The notes under the pieces are model-generated. The model was not told the origin of the DNA. It saw only the letters and a list, made by a program, of their open reading frames with translations, and searched no databases. DNA of 64,000 nt from an uncultured Acidimicrobiales bacterium (GTDB taxonomy: Bacteria > Actinomycetota > Acidimicrobiia > Acidimicrobiales > Bin134): the NCBI GenBank assembly GCA_951813325.1, contig OX638350.1, positions 1,165,029-1,229,028 of the forward strand. Direction: 5' to 3'. Made by a program: the position numbers and the translations under genes. Each line of letters starts with the position of its first letter. Position 1 is the stretch's first letter. Of this stretch, positions 44,176 to 52,859 are shown in pieces.

Positions 44176-44226
44176 ACATTGATATATAGACAACATTGAT
44201 CAATATCTATATTGATCAATCAATGT
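44176..44226. promoter_or_regulatory. nested 51-bp palindromic operator between two citrate synthase genes
   Basis: In an otherwise GC-rich window this AT-rich stretch has two identical 10-bp palindromes ATTGATCAAT (44195-44204 and 44211-44220, 16 bp centre to centre), flanked by outer half-sites ACATTGAT (44176-44183) and ATCAATGT (44219-44226) that are exact reverse complements about a centre near 44201. It lies between the divergent starts at 44157 and 44239 and so can control both genes. The helix-turn-helix on the second citrate synthase is the obvious candidate binder, but this is inference. Confidence 0.7.
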
Positions 44227-44238
44227 GTTGGGGTGAAG

Positions 44239-45417
44239 ATGGATGATTGGCTGACGAGCGCTGAAGCAGCGGCCCGGCTGGGGGTCAAGCGGGCCACGCT
44301 CTACTCCTATGTAAGCCGTGGCCTATTGCAAAGGTTGGTTGACTCGGACGGCCGCAGCTCTCGCTTCGACCCCGAGGAAGTGGATCGGTTGCGCTCCCGT
44401 TCGGGCCGTCGACGGGAGGACGAGATCGGTGTCCTGGTTTCCACCGCCATTACCAAGATTGCTGATGGGGAACTTCGGGTTCGAGGGCGAGACCTGATCG
44501 GGCTGGCTGCCGAGACTCGATTTGAAGACGCCGTCGATTGGGTGTGGGGGGCTGAACCTGATGCTGGATGGTCCAACAGCGACGAGGCAGAGGAATTGTC
44601 CGGCCAAATCCAAGGTCTGCTGCCCGACACCGCCCCGATGATGGACCGCCTCCGAGTCGCGGTGAGCATCGCGTCGGCCACCGACCCACTCCGCAACGAC
44701 CTCTCGGCCTCATCAGTACGGGCTGCAGGCCGAAGGCTGCTTTTTGTGATGATGCACTCACTACCGGTGGTCGCGGCACCTAGGGAGGGTGATCTGTCCG
44801 AACGGCTCTGGTGTCGATTGGCTCCGGGGCGGTCCAATCTGCGGCAGCGGGCCATCCTCAATCGTGCTCTAGTCCTACTGCTCGACCATGGTCTGGCCAG
44901 TTCCACGCTGGGAGTTCGAGTGGCCGCGTCGGTGAGAGCTGACCCCTATTCAGCAGTGTCGGCCGGCCTTGGGATTCTGGGCGGGCGGCTGCACGGGGCC
45001 GCCAGCGGTCCTGTTCACCGTATCTTTCAGGAGGCTGTGGCCAACGGCGATCCCGCTGGAGCGCTGGGCGAGGCCCAGCGAAGGACTGGCTACACCCCCG
45101 GGTTCGGCCATGCCGTTTATCGCCAGCGGGATCCTCGTTGCAGCGCGCTTATGGAAGCGGTGGCCGGGGCGTGGGCATCTCACGAGCATCTTCCAAAGGT
45201 GCTCACCGTGCAGAGCCTGGCAAGCGAGCGCACCGCTGCACCCGCCACCGTGGACTTCCCGTTGGGTGCCATGACGTTCTTGGCTGGCATGCGACCCGAA
45301 GCCGGCGAGGCGGTGTTCGCCATCGCTCGCACCGCGGGCTGGATCGCTCACGCCCTAGAGGAATACGGCGAAGACCCAGTCCGCTTCCGCTTCCGAGCCC
45401 GGTACATCGAGGGGTGA
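44239..45417 (+). CDS. citrate synthase-like protein with N-terminal helix-turn-helix
   Basis: 392 residues from ATG 44239 (GGGGTG ahead); a longer TTG start at 44212 would begin inside the palindrome. Residues 4-32 (WLTSAEAAARLGVKRATLYSYVSRGLL) form a MerR/excisionase-like helix-turn-helix. The rest is a citrate synthase with H217 (LLDHGLASS), H252 (GGRLHGAASG), H291 and R295 (GFGHAVYRQRDPR) and D339 (VDFPLG), so catalytic residues are conserved. This architecture is known in actinobacterial CitA-type proteins. It may both sense propionyl-CoA or oxaloacetate and regulate the divergent promoter, or the HTH may only structure the enzyme. Confidence 0.82.
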   Translation: MDDWLTSAEAAARLGVKRATLYSYVSRGLLQRLVDSDGRSSRFDPEEVDRLRSRSGRRREDEIGVLVSTAITKIADGELRVRGRDLIGLAAETRFEDAVDWVWGAEPDAGWSNSDEAEELSGQIQGLLPDTAPMMDRLRVAVSIASATDPLRNDLSASSVRAAGRRLLFVMMHSLPVVAAPREGDLSERLWCRLAPGRSNLRQRAILNRALVLLLDHGLASSTLGVRVAASVRADPYSAVSAGLGILGGRLHGAASGPVHRIFQEAVANGDPAGALGEAQRRTGYTPGFGHAVYRQRDPRCSALMEAVAGAWASHEHLPKVLTVQSLASERTAAPATVDFPLGAMTFLAGMRPEAGEAVFAIARTAGWIAHALEEYGEDPVRFRFRARYIEG

Positions 45418-45437
45418 CAAGCAATATCCTGGCCGTC

Positions 45438-45603
45438 TAGTGGTGTGTCGTGGGTTTATTCGCGCGTGTCCTGCTAGGCATCGACGCCCCTCGCGGCGTT
45501 GCCCCTCCTCGCCGTACGCTGGAAGTATGGCTGCGTCGGTGCGCCTTGCGAGGAACGCCGCTGCCGTCGCAATCCACGGCGCTAAACCCACGACACACCA
45601 CTA
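45438..45603 (+). mobile_element. 166-bp MITE, copy 2
   Basis: Same element as at 30331-30496 with 165 of 166 identical bases and identical orientation. The 21-bp perfect terminal inverted repeats begin TAGTGGTGTGTCGTGGG, and both flanks read CTAG. It lies 20 bp after the HTH-citrate synthase stop and 11 bp before the toxin-antitoxin operator, so it does not disrupt a gene here. Near identity of the two copies implies recent movement or sequence homogenisation. Confidence 0.88.
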
Positions 45604-45614
45604 GTTAGGAATTT

Positions 45615-45645
45615 CTAATGTGGCCCTATGAAAGGGCCACATTAG
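45615..45645 (+). promoter_or_regulatory. palindromic operator of the toxin-antitoxin operon
   Basis: Perfect inverted repeat with 13-bp arms, CTAATGTGGCCCT and its reverse complement, around a 5-bp centre (ATGAA). It sits 16 bp upstream of the antitoxin ATG at 45662, the normal place for the autoregulatory binding site of a Phd/YefM-type antitoxin. No poly-T tract follows, so it is not a terminator for the upstream gene. Confidence 0.7.
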
Positions 45646-45661
45646 GTGGTAAGGTTCTTCC

Positions 45662-45973
45662 ATGTCCCTGCCGATACCTACTTCGTCTGAAGGCTCCGTC
45701 CCCAAGTCTGATGATCAGGAGCGGACAGCAACCGCCCGTGAATGCCGGGACAACTTCTTTGCCGTGCTCAGAGAGGTCTACGAGACGGGCATTCCGATGG
45801 TGCTTACAAAACGGGGCAAGCCCTATGTGCGCATTATCCGCGAAGTCGACATTCCCGGAGATATGTTCGGCTGCGACAAAGACATACTCCAGATAATCGG
45901 AGACATTGGCCAGCCTCTTTGGTCTGATGACGATTTCGACATGATTGCCCGCCCCCGTCAGATCGTGAGCTGA
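45662..45973 (+). CDS. antitoxin of the Phd/YefM-type family
   Basis: 103 residues. After a disordered, charged N-terminus, RECRDNFFAVLREVYETGIPMVLTKRGKPYVRIIREVD gives the Phd/YefM fold (helix, then the PVVLTKRGKPVA-like strand that binds DNA). The C-terminal third (from about 70), rich in acidic residues, would bind and neutralise the toxin. It is 20 bp upstream of the PIN toxin gene. Probably represses its own promoter at the palindrome just upstream. Confidence 0.78.
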   Translation: MSLPIPTSSEGSVPKSDDQERTATARECRDNFFAVLREVYETGIPMVLTKRGKPYVRIIREVDIPGDMFGCDKDILQIIGDIGQPLWSDDDFDMIARPRQIVS

Positions 45974-45993
45974 GGGAAGCCTCCCAGTTGTTA

Positions 45994-46407
45994 ATGCTGC
46001 TCGACACAAACGTCCTCATACGTCTGCGCAGCGGCGACGCGCTAATCGGGCCCCAGACCAGAGAACGACTCCGCATAGGAGCGGAGCAAAATGAGTTGGC
46101 GGTGTCAGCCGTTTCGTTCCACGAGGTGTCCCGGTTGTGCCGTGATGGCATCGTCAGCCTCGATATGCCGATTCTCGATTGGTGCCGACGATGTGTCTCC
46201 TCAGGTGTAGTGGCCATTCCCGTTGGATGGGAGATTGCCGCTGCTGCGCCGCTGCTCGCCGATGTGGGATTCCACGGAGATCCCTTTGATCAGACGATCG
46301 TCGCCACAGCTATCCGCCAGGGTATTCCGCTGATTACCACTGACAAGGCCATACTTGATTGGGCCAGTCAATCAGGACAGCTTGACGTGTTGAACGCAAG
46401 GCGATGA
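45994..46407 (+). CDS. PIN-domain ribonuclease toxin (VapC-like)
   Basis: 137 residues from ATG 45994; an in-frame TTG two codons earlier is less likely. The PIN acidic site is complete: D4 (LLDTNVL), E44 (SFHEVSRL), D99 (HGDPFDQTI) and D117 (ITTDKAI). Such toxins cut RNA, often initiator tRNA or rRNA. It forms a two-gene unit with the Phd-type antitoxin. The pair sits beside a MITE and has lower GC than its surroundings, in line with acquisition by transfer. Confidence 0.85.
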   Translation: MLLDTNVLIRLRSGDALIGPQTRERLRIGAEQNELAVSAVSFHEVSRLCRDGIVSLDMPILDWCRRCVSSGVVAIPVGWEIAAAAPLLADVGFHGDPFDQTIVATAIRQGIPLITTDKAILDWASQSGQLDVLNARR

Positions 46408-46453
46408 ACGCAGAACTCCAGCTTGAGGGACTGTGAAACTGGGAGCGTTCCGG

Positions 46454-47263
46454 CTAGAGAATCTGAGACAGGAAGAGCTGAGTGCGTTCTTCTCGGGGGT
46501 TGGTGAAGAAGTGCTCGGGCTCACCGACCTCGACGATCTCGCCGTCGGCCATGAAGATGACCCGGTCGGCCGCTTCTCGGGCGAATCCCATTTCGTGGGT
46601 TACCACGATCAGGGTCATGCCTGTTTTGGCCAGTTCCAGGATCACGTCGAGTACCTCGGAGATCATCTCGGGGTCTAGGGCTGATGTGGGCTCATCGAAG
46701 AGCATGATCTTGGGCTGCATGGCCAGCGAGCGGGCTATGGCCACTCGCTGCTGTTGGCCACCGGAGAGCTGGCCAGGGAATTTGCGGGCTTGCTCGGGGA
46801 TCTTGACTCGCTCCAGCAATTCCATGGCACGATCTTCGGCCTGCTTCTTGGGCATCTTGAGAACTTGTCGGGGTCCCAGAGTGATGTTGTCGATTACTGA
46901 CAAATGGGGGAACAAGTTGAACTGTTGGAAGACCATCCCTGTCTCTCGTCGGATTTGAGCGATGTTGCGAAGGTCCTCGGTCATCTCTATCCCGTCGACC
47001 ACGATGCGTCCACGGTTGTGGTGTTCTAAGCGATTTACACAGCGGATAAGGGTGGATTTTCCCGATCCAGAAGGACCGATGACTACCACCACCTCGCCAG
47101 TACCCACTCGCAAGTTGATGTCGCTTAGGGCGCAGAACGTGCCGAAAAACTTGTCGACACCCTCTAGCTCAACCATCACATCTCGGCTGCCGATCTGGGT
47201 GGCATCGGAATCAACCTGAGCGTTCGCCGCATTTTGGTTTGAGGGGTTGGTGGCTTCTGTCAT
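46454..47263 (-). CDS. aapP: amino-acid ABC transporter ATP-binding protein (AapP/GlnQ-like)
   Basis: 269 residues from ATG 47263, which overlaps the permease stop as ATGA. An unconserved N-terminal extension of about 28 residues precedes the domain. Walker A is GPSGSGKST (63-71), the signature is LSGGQQQR, and Walker B is [15 protein letters not shown]. The [15 protein letters not shown] ending is typical of polar amino-acid ATPases (PAAT family). Last gene of a four-gene operon that encodes a general L-amino-acid importer. Confidence 0.92.
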   Translation of the reverse strand: MTEATNPSNQNAANAQVDSDATQIGSRDVMVELEGVDKFFGTFCALSDINLRVGTGEVVVVIGPSGSGKSTLIRCVNRLEHHNRGRIVVDGIEMTEDLRNIAQIRRETGMVFQQFNLFPHLSVIDNITLGPRQVLKMPKKQAEDRAMELLERVKIPEQARKFPGQLSGGQQQRVAIARSLAMQPKIMLFDEPTSALDPEMISEVLDVILELAKTGMTLIVVTHEMGFAREAADRVIFMADGEIVEVGEPEHFFTNPREERTQLFLSQIL

Positions 47264-48726
47264 CGTTCTCCCACTCCTAGCTGGCGTTCGAGCCGTTCGC
47301 TTTCCTTGGACATGGCATAGGTGATGGCCCAATATCCGAAGGCCACGAACGCCAGCGTCTCGGCAATGCCAAAGCCGCGGAATGCCTCCTGATTGTGGAC
47401 CAGCGACCGAACCTCGAGGAATTCCACGATGCTGATGATGGACAGCAGGGAGCTGTCTTTGAACAGGCTGATGAACTGTCCGACCATGGCCGGAATAACT
47501 GCCCGCAGCGCTTGCGGGAGCACGATAAGCCTCATGATCGACGGAGTGGCTAAGCCCACTGCTTGTCCAGCTTCGATTTGGCCCTTCGGTACTGCTTGAA
47601 GACCACCACGGACGATCTCTGCGACATAGGCCGACGTGAAGATTGTGAGCATGATGATGGCCCGTGTTATGGCTGAGAGCGGCGTATCGGTATCCAAAAA
47701 GAAGCCGATGAACAAGTCTCCGGTGAACAGCAGGGTTATGAGCGGCACACCGCGGAAGAACTCAATGTAGGAGACCGAGATCAATCGGACTGCGGGCAGC
47801 GACGAGCGCCGTCCCATAGCTAGCAGCATTCCGATAGGGAAGGCCAGAATGATGGCTGCGAAAGAGGCCACCAGGGTGAGGTGGAATCCTGACCATTTGT
47901 CCCACCCCACGCTTGTCGTATCACCGATGAGCCAGTAGAGCACCCTCCCTACGACCACTGCGGCGACTACGGCCAATATCTGGGATGCCATCTTGAATCT
48001 GGCCAGATGTTTGGTTGTGACAAGCCTCTTGCCACCAGAAACCGGCCAGACCATCACCGATCCCAAGAACCTGGCGTAGTCTTTCGCGCTGGCGAATTGG
48101 AAGGCAGCGAGGGAGAACAGCGCGCTGGCCCACCACCAACTGATGCCACCAGTGCCCGTAAGCACTTGAAATGAAGCGATGCCGAGGGCGGCAGCAAAAT
48201 ACCAGCTGGCCTGCCGGAGTGCGCGAGGCAGTCGATGGGTTGCCGACCGAAGCCCGAGACCTCCAGCCAATGCTGTCAGGGCGAACACGATGGGCCACAC
48301 CGTCCTTGTGAAGCCCAGGATCACGGCGATCAGCAGCAGCAGGGACCAATAGCGCCGCAGAAGATCCGGGGCGCTGGCGCGGTTGGCAGCGATGCCGCTG
48401 TCTGCTGCTCGGTCGGCGGCGCTAGCTGTAATGGCGCCCCAGGCAACCCCGATGGCCGCCGCCATGAGGTAGATCTGGGCCACGAGCCGCCACTGCTCAT
48501 CTCGAGGGAATGTGCCGGTCATGAACAGAGTGAGGTTCACCCGCACGGGGGACCACCTGCCGTTTACTGCCACGAACAATATGGTCCGATAGGCCAGATA
48601 GCCGGCCACCACCCCGAGAACCAGTGTGAGCAGGCTGTTGTACCAGGAGTTGAACAGGCGTCGCCGAGCCCAGGCCACGGGCGTCTGAGTGGTGGGAGGC
48701 GGAGCAGCGCGGGTAGAGCTAGTCAT
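47260..48726 (-). CDS. aapM: general L-amino-acid ABC transporter permease (AapM-like)
   Basis: 488 residues from ATG 48726; the start overlaps the upstream permease stop as ATGA. Long for a PAAT permease because of an extra membrane region of about 250 residues, as in AapM. The BPD_transp_1 core has [12 protein letters not shown] and the EAA loop [28 protein letters not shown]. It pairs with AapQ to make the channel. All four aap genes are on the minus strand with 4-bp overlaps between the last three. Confidence 0.9.
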   Translation of the reverse strand: MTSSTRAAPPPTTQTPVAWARRRLFNSWYNSLLTLVLGVVAGYLAYRTILFVAVNGRWSPVRVNLTLFMTGTFPRDEQWRLVAQIYLMAAAIGVAWGAITASAADRAADSGIAANRASAPDLLRRYWSLLLLIAVILGFTRTVWPIVFALTALAGGLGLRSATHRLPRALRQASWYFAAALGIASFQVLTGTGGISWWWASALFSLAAFQFASAKDYARFLGSVMVWPVSGGKRLVTTKHLARFKMASQILAVVAAVVVGRVLYWLIGDTTSVGWDKWSGFHLTLVASFAAIILAFPIGMLLAMGRRSSLPAVRLISVSYIEFFRGVPLITLLFTGDLFIGFFLDTDTPLSAITRAIIMLTIFTSAYVAEIVRGGLQAVPKGQIEAGQAVGLATPSIMRLIVLPQALRAVIPAMVGQFISLFKDSSLLSIISIVEFLEVRSLVHNQEAFRGFGIAETLAFVAFGYWAITYAMSKESERLERQLGVGER

Positions 48727-50267
48727 CGGTCGGTGAGTTGGATCGAGCGGTTGTAGAGGTTGAGCACCAGTGAGATGAGGAGGCTGAAACTGAGAAAGAC
48801 TCCCATCAGTACCACGATGGACTGCGGCGCGGGGTTTCCATTGCCAATGCTGGAGTCGGTGAGCCGGACGATCTCGGGGTATCCCACTGCGATGCCCAGC
48901 GATGTGTTCTTGGTGAGGTTCAGGCACTGGTTGATGAACGGCGGTATGGAGACGCGGGCCGCTTGGGGGAGCAATACGTGGCGGTACTTCTGGGTCGCAC
49001 TCAGGCCGATTGCGTTGGCTGCCTCGGTCTGGCCTCGAGGCACGGCCAAAATGCTGCCTCGCACAATTTCGGCCACATGACTCGCGGTGTACAGCCCTAA
49101 CGCCAGAGAGATTGAGAGGTACCCGGCATTGGTGGCGAAGCCGCCTTCGATAGTCCGGCCGCTATCCGATACCGCTGGCCACGACCAGCGGTAGGGGCCG
49201 CCCAGAGCGATGAACGATGCTGCCAACACCACCATCAGCGCCCCGACAGACCAGAGCATCCGCCGGTGTGGCTCACCACTAGAGGCGCTGTAATGAGTGC
49301 GCCACTGCCACACGCCGGCGGCCAGGATGAGTCCCGACAAAGCCAGCAACCAGAACCAGCCGACATTGCCGTTTTCAGCAAGAGACGGAATTCCCCAGCG
49401 ATCCTTGCTGGCGATCAGATAGTTGCTGTCGCTCCCGGGCCATTTGCCCTGCCAGGGGGAGACGCTGGCGGTGAACTGGGGAAATGGCCCGTAGGTGAAC
49501 AATGCAAACAGAAAAAAGATGATGATGACTAGCGGCGGGATATTGCGAATGCTCTGCACGTAGAACGCGGCAAGTTTCGCCACCAGGTAGTTGCTGGAGA
49601 GCCGGGCGATACCCACGATGAGCCCGACGATCGCGGCCAACAAGATACCGACCACTGCGGCCAGGGCGGTATTTTGGACACCTACTAGCACCGCCTTCCA
49701 GACTGGGTTTCGTGAATTGAACCCCGAGTCCCTGATGTCCACGCTGTATGGCTTTTGGAGGAAGTCGAAGTCCCGAGGCACTCCTTGATCGTCCATATTG
49801 GTGACCAGGTTGGAGAACAGCCATCGAACGACGACTATCACGACAACAAGTGACAAGACCTGCCCCACCACTCTTAGAACCCTTACATCGCGCCACATCG
49901 CTGGGACACTTGGCAACGGCAGTCTGGGGTCGCTGGTGTTTACGGTGCGCCTGCTGGCACCGTCGTGCACGACTCGGATGCCTAGCGCAGCCATTCCCGG
50001 CGTCTGCCCGATACGGGCGGCGTCAACCACAACCATGGCCACGACCATCGTCGGCACAACTGCGATAAAGCCCCACGCCAGCATGAGTTCCACAACGTCG
50101 CTGTAGCCGTCCAGCAGCCCCAGGCCGAGCCGCCACACCGAGACAATGCCGATCACGGCCAGAATGAGCAGGTCGGCAATCAGTGCTATTGCCCGACGGA
50201 TGAATGGCGCGGAGGGAACTGCGGTGAGATCAGCTTTTGCGCTGGCGATGTCAGCAGGGCTGCTCAT
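48723..50267 (-). CDS. aapQ: amino-acid ABC transporter permease (AapQ-like) with N-terminal RDD domain
   Basis: 514 residues. Residues about 22-120 (PFIRRAIALIADLLILAVIG ... GQTPGMAALGIRVVHDGA) match the RDD domain pattern, a multi-pass module with the Arg and two Asp residues in its first helix and a GxTPG loop. From about 130 the AapQ permease follows: FLQKPYSVDIRDSGF, YVQSIRNIPPLVIIIFF, and the EAA loop ASHVAEIVRGSILAVPRGQTEAANAIGL. This fusion is unusual. The ATG is at 50267; no alternative start separates the two domains. Confidence 0.85.
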   Translation of the reverse strand: MSSPADIASAKADLTAVPSAPFIRRAIALIADLLILAVIGIVSVWRLGLGLLDGYSDVVELMLAWGFIAVVPTMVVAMVVVDAARIGQTPGMAALGIRVVHDGASRRTVNTSDPRLPLPSVPAMWRDVRVLRVVGQVLSLVVVIVVVRWLFSNLVTNMDDQGVPRDFDFLQKPYSVDIRDSGFNSRNPVWKAVLVGVQNTALAAVVGILLAAIVGLIVGIARLSSNYLVAKLAAFYVQSIRNIPPLVIIIFFLFALFTYGPFPQFTASVSPWQGKWPGSDSNYLIASKDRWGIPSLAENGNVGWFWLLALSGLILAAGVWQWRTHYSASSGEPHRRMLWSVGALMVVLAASFIALGGPYRWSWPAVSDSGRTIEGGFATNAGYLSISLALGLYTASHVAEIVRGSILAVPRGQTEAANAIGLSATQKYRHVLLPQAARVSIPPFINQCLNLTKNTSLGIAVGYPEIVRLTDSSIGNGNPAPQSIVVLMGVFLSFSLLISLVLNLYNRSIQLTDR

Positions 50268-50294
50268 AGCATTGTGGGTCTGAAGTGTAGATGA

Positions 50295-50329
50295 GAGCGG
50301 CGCACCGGCTGGTGACCGGTGCGCCGCTC
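50295..50329 (-). terminator. strong hairpin between the binding-protein and permease genes
   Basis: Perfect 14-bp stem (GAGCGGCGCACCGG paired with its reverse complement) around a 7-base loop CTGGTGA, in the 103-bp gap between the binding protein stop and the aapQ start. There is no run of T after it, so it is more likely a partial terminator or RNA-stabilising element that lets the binding protein be made in excess of the membrane genes. Confidence 0.6.
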
Positions 50330-50370
50330 AGTATGTCTTGCCACCCGTCGTGAGACGGGAGAACTACCGC

Positions 50371-51444
50371 CTATCGGTAGGGCGGGACGTACATAAGCCC
50401 GCCGTTGGTCCAGAGGTCGTTGACACTGCCATCTAACGGCACCAGCTCTGGATGGCGGTTATAGATCTCTTCATAGTTGCCCACCTGTGAGACCACCTGG
50501 ACGGCGAAATCGTCGGGCAGTCCGAGGCCGGGATTGAAATCTGCACGTCCTAGGAAGTTCAAGATATTAGGGTCTTCTCCGTCGTACGACTCGATGTTGC
50601 CGGAATTCAAATCGAACTCCCAGGCCTGCACAGTTGACATCACTGCCCAATTCACGACCTGGGCCCATTCCGTGTCGCCGTCGGCTACTACAGGCCCAAG
50701 GGGTTCTTTAGATATGACTTCGGCCATGATGTGCTGTTCGCCGCCGTCTTCTTGCTCGATGGTGAATTTCCACCCGGCGAGCTGGCTGGCATCAGAGGTC
50801 CATGCTTCACATTGGCCTTCCTCGTAGGCTGGGCGTAGCGTAGAGGTGTCGTCAAAAACCACAGGGTTGAACGGGATTTCTCTGGCGCTGAACACTGCGG
50901 TGAGGTTCAGTTCGGTGGTAGTGCCCGCCACAACGCAGATGCTGGCTTCCGCCAGGTCTTCCAGCTTGGTAAACCCTGTTGAAGCGGGGACCATCAGAGC
51001 CTGGCCGTCAAAGAACGTGGTGAACAGGAAGTTGGCGCCCTCGGCTCCGTCACGAGTGGCCGTCCACGTGGTGTTGCGGATAAGCACATCAATCTCACCG
51101 GACTGAAGCGCGGTGAAGCGCTCTGCTGAGGTAAGCGGAACAACGGTAAATTTGGTGGAGTCCCCTAACACTGCGGCGGCGACCACAGCGCAGAAGTCGA
51201 TGTCGAAGCCCTTGTACGAACCGTCTTCTTGGACGACGCCATAACCGGGAGAGTCTCCTCGGCTACCACAAATCAGTTCGTCTCGCTCTTGGACCAGCTG
51301 GAGCCTGCTCACTCCTTCCTGCGTTAGCTCTACTGTCGCTTCGGGCTCTGCACCGTCATCGTCGTTACCGCATGACGCGGCGATCAACGATAAGGCCAGC
51401 ACTAACCCGAAGATGGCCAACAAGCGGCGATCGGATTTCTGCAT
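50371..51444 (-). CDS. aapJ: general L-amino-acid ABC transporter substrate-binding lipoprotein (AapJ-like)
   Basis: 357 residues. Lipoprotein signal MQKSDRRLLAIFGLVLALSL with lipobox IAASC (C25). The mature protein is an SBP_bac_3 domain: GVVQEDGSYKGFDIDFCAVVAAAVLG, VDVLIRNTTWTATRDG, ICVVAGTTTELNL and EAWTSDASQLAG. These motifs are those of AapJ/BztA, which bind a broad range of L-amino acids. First gene of the aap operon, separated from aapQ by the hairpin. An acidic linker (GNDDDGAEPEA) follows the lipid cysteine. Confidence 0.92.
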   Translation of the reverse strand: MQKSDRRLLAIFGLVLALSLIAASCGNDDDGAEPEATVELTQEGVSRLQLVQERDELICGSRGDSPGYGVVQEDGSYKGFDIDFCAVVAAAVLGDSTKFTVVPLTSAERFTALQSGEIDVLIRNTTWTATRDGAEGANFLFTTFFDGQALMVPASTGFTKLEDLAEASICVVAGTTTELNLTAVFSAREIPFNPVVFDDTSTLRPAYEEGQCEAWTSDASQLAGWKFTIEQEDGGEQHIMAEVISKEPLGPVVADGDTEWAQVVNWAVMSTVQAWEFDLNSGNIESYDGEDPNILNFLGRADFNPGLGLPDDFAVQVVSQVGNYEEIYNRHPELVPLDGSVNDLWTNGGLMYVPPYR

Positions 51445-51565
51445 GTCATTGCTCCCAACCTTGGACTCAAGGGACGATCAAACGCTAGCGGCTAAATTCG
51501 GCCGTAGCTAGATCTTGCGAATGAGAATCGACATAAATTTCTGTCCGATGAGCAGAATGTTCCGG

Positions 51566-52732
51566 CTACCCGGCTGCCGACAGGGCCGCCTCTCGTTGGC
51601 GGGTGGAGCGGTGGACCGGATCGGTGTCGATCACCGGGATGACGTGCTTGCCGAAGTTGACGATTGTCTCGCGCACAACATCCATGGGCAGCGTGGAGGT
51701 GAGCGGGCTGATCACGTACTGATCGGCACCCACCCGCTCGTACTGGCGGGACACGTGCACGCAGTCCTCAGCGTTGCCCACGCACAGCGATCCGCCCTCG
51801 ACGGCCATCTTGACGTCGTCGTGGGTTGGCTCAGGTATGACTGCCGGCCACTCGGGGATTCCCTCCGGCTTGGGGAAGGTGTCCAGCCAGCGGTAGACGA
51901 GGCACTGGTAGTAGTACATGTGGCTCCGAGTGGCCAGGTCGATGGCCATCTCCCTGTCGTCCAGGCAGATGCCGAAGCCCACGCACATCACGTTGTCGTG
52001 GACGTAGTCGCCCACCGGGTTCTTGCAGCTGGCCACCTCGTTCTTGTAGATCTCGATCAGCGGAGCGATCTCGTCGGGGGTACCGATGGTGAAGCACAAG
52101 ACCCCTATGCCCAATTTGCCTGCCTTCTCGAACGTGCCCGGGCTGCCGCATGCCACCCACAGCGGGGGATGGGGCTTGGTGACCGGCTTGGGGAAGATCT
52201 CCCGGGTCGGCATCGAGAAGCTGTCACCGGTGTAGCTATAGGCCCCTTCGCGCCACATATCGGGGATCTGGGCGATGGCCTCGGCCCACAGGCCGCGGGT
52301 GACCTCGGTGTCGGCCAAGCCGGTGGCTGGGTCGCGAGGCGTGCCCGGCATCCCGAAGCCCATCACCTCGGTGGACGAGGAGCCTCGGCCGGTGCCCAGC
52401 TCGAAGCGCCCGTTCGACAGCACGTCGATCATGGCGGCCCGCTCGGCTGAGCGCACCGGGTGGTTCACCGGAGCCGTGATATTGAAGATGGCCGAGCCCA
52501 GATGCACGTTCTCGGTGGTCGAAGCCACCGCCGACAAGAACACCTCGGGGGAGGACATGTGGGAGTACTCCCGCAAGAAGTGGTGCTCAGAGGCCCAGAT
52601 GTACTTGAACCCGTTGCGGTCGCACAGCTGGGAGATCTCCAGGTTGTCGCGTATGCGCTGAGCCTCCCATTCCGGGTTGTTCTCATAGCCGAAATCAGGC
52701 ACGAAGCACTGGGCGAAATATCCGAATTCCAT
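51566..52732 (-). CDS. luciferase-like monooxygenase family (bacterial luciferase type)
   Basis: 388 residues from ATG 52732 (MEFGYFAQCFVPDFG); an in-frame TTG three codons upstream is not preferred. Signature segments are FKYIWASEHHFLREYSHMSSPEVFLSAVASTT, APVNHPVRSAERAAMIDVLSNGRFELGTGRG, and KPHPPLWVACGSPGTFEKAGKLGIGVLCF. This matches the LLM group that uses FMN or F420 with unknown alkane or aldehyde-type substrates. It diverges from the NUDIX gene at 52860. Downstream is the aap operon, separated by 121 bp. Confidence 0.86.
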   Translation of the reverse strand: MEFGYFAQCFVPDFGYENNPEWEAQRIRDNLEISQLCDRNGFKYIWASEHHFLREYSHMSSPEVFLSAVASTTENVHLGSAIFNITAPVNHPVRSAERAAMIDVLSNGRFELGTGRGSSSTEVMGFGMPGTPRDPATGLADTEVTRGLWAEAIAQIPDMWREGAYSYTGDSFSMPTREIFPKPVTKPHPPLWVACGSPGTFEKAGKLGIGVLCFTIGTPDEIAPLIEIYKNEVASCKNPVGDYVHDNVMCVGFGICLDDREMAIDLATRSHMYYYQCLVYRWLDTFPKPEGIPEWPAVIPEPTHDDVKMAVEGGSLCVGNAEDCVHVSRQYERVGADQYVISPLTSTLPMDVVRETIVNFGKHVIPVIDTDPVHRSTRQREAALSAAG

Positions 52733-52859
52733 CTTGGGCAACCCCCCGGTAGTGGCTTGTCGAGCGGGACTGTACCGGCGCTTGTCGTCAACGATCTATC
52801 CGAGGGCCGAATCGGCTGCACTGTGGCGTGGGCGCTTCGGCTGGGTATGGTCGGCGCCT

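Noticed and set aside
44176..44226. Palindromic AT-rich stretch considered as an attachment site or insertion-sequence end
   Set aside because: Symmetric, short, between two divergent regulated genes, no integrase or target duplication; an operator fits better.
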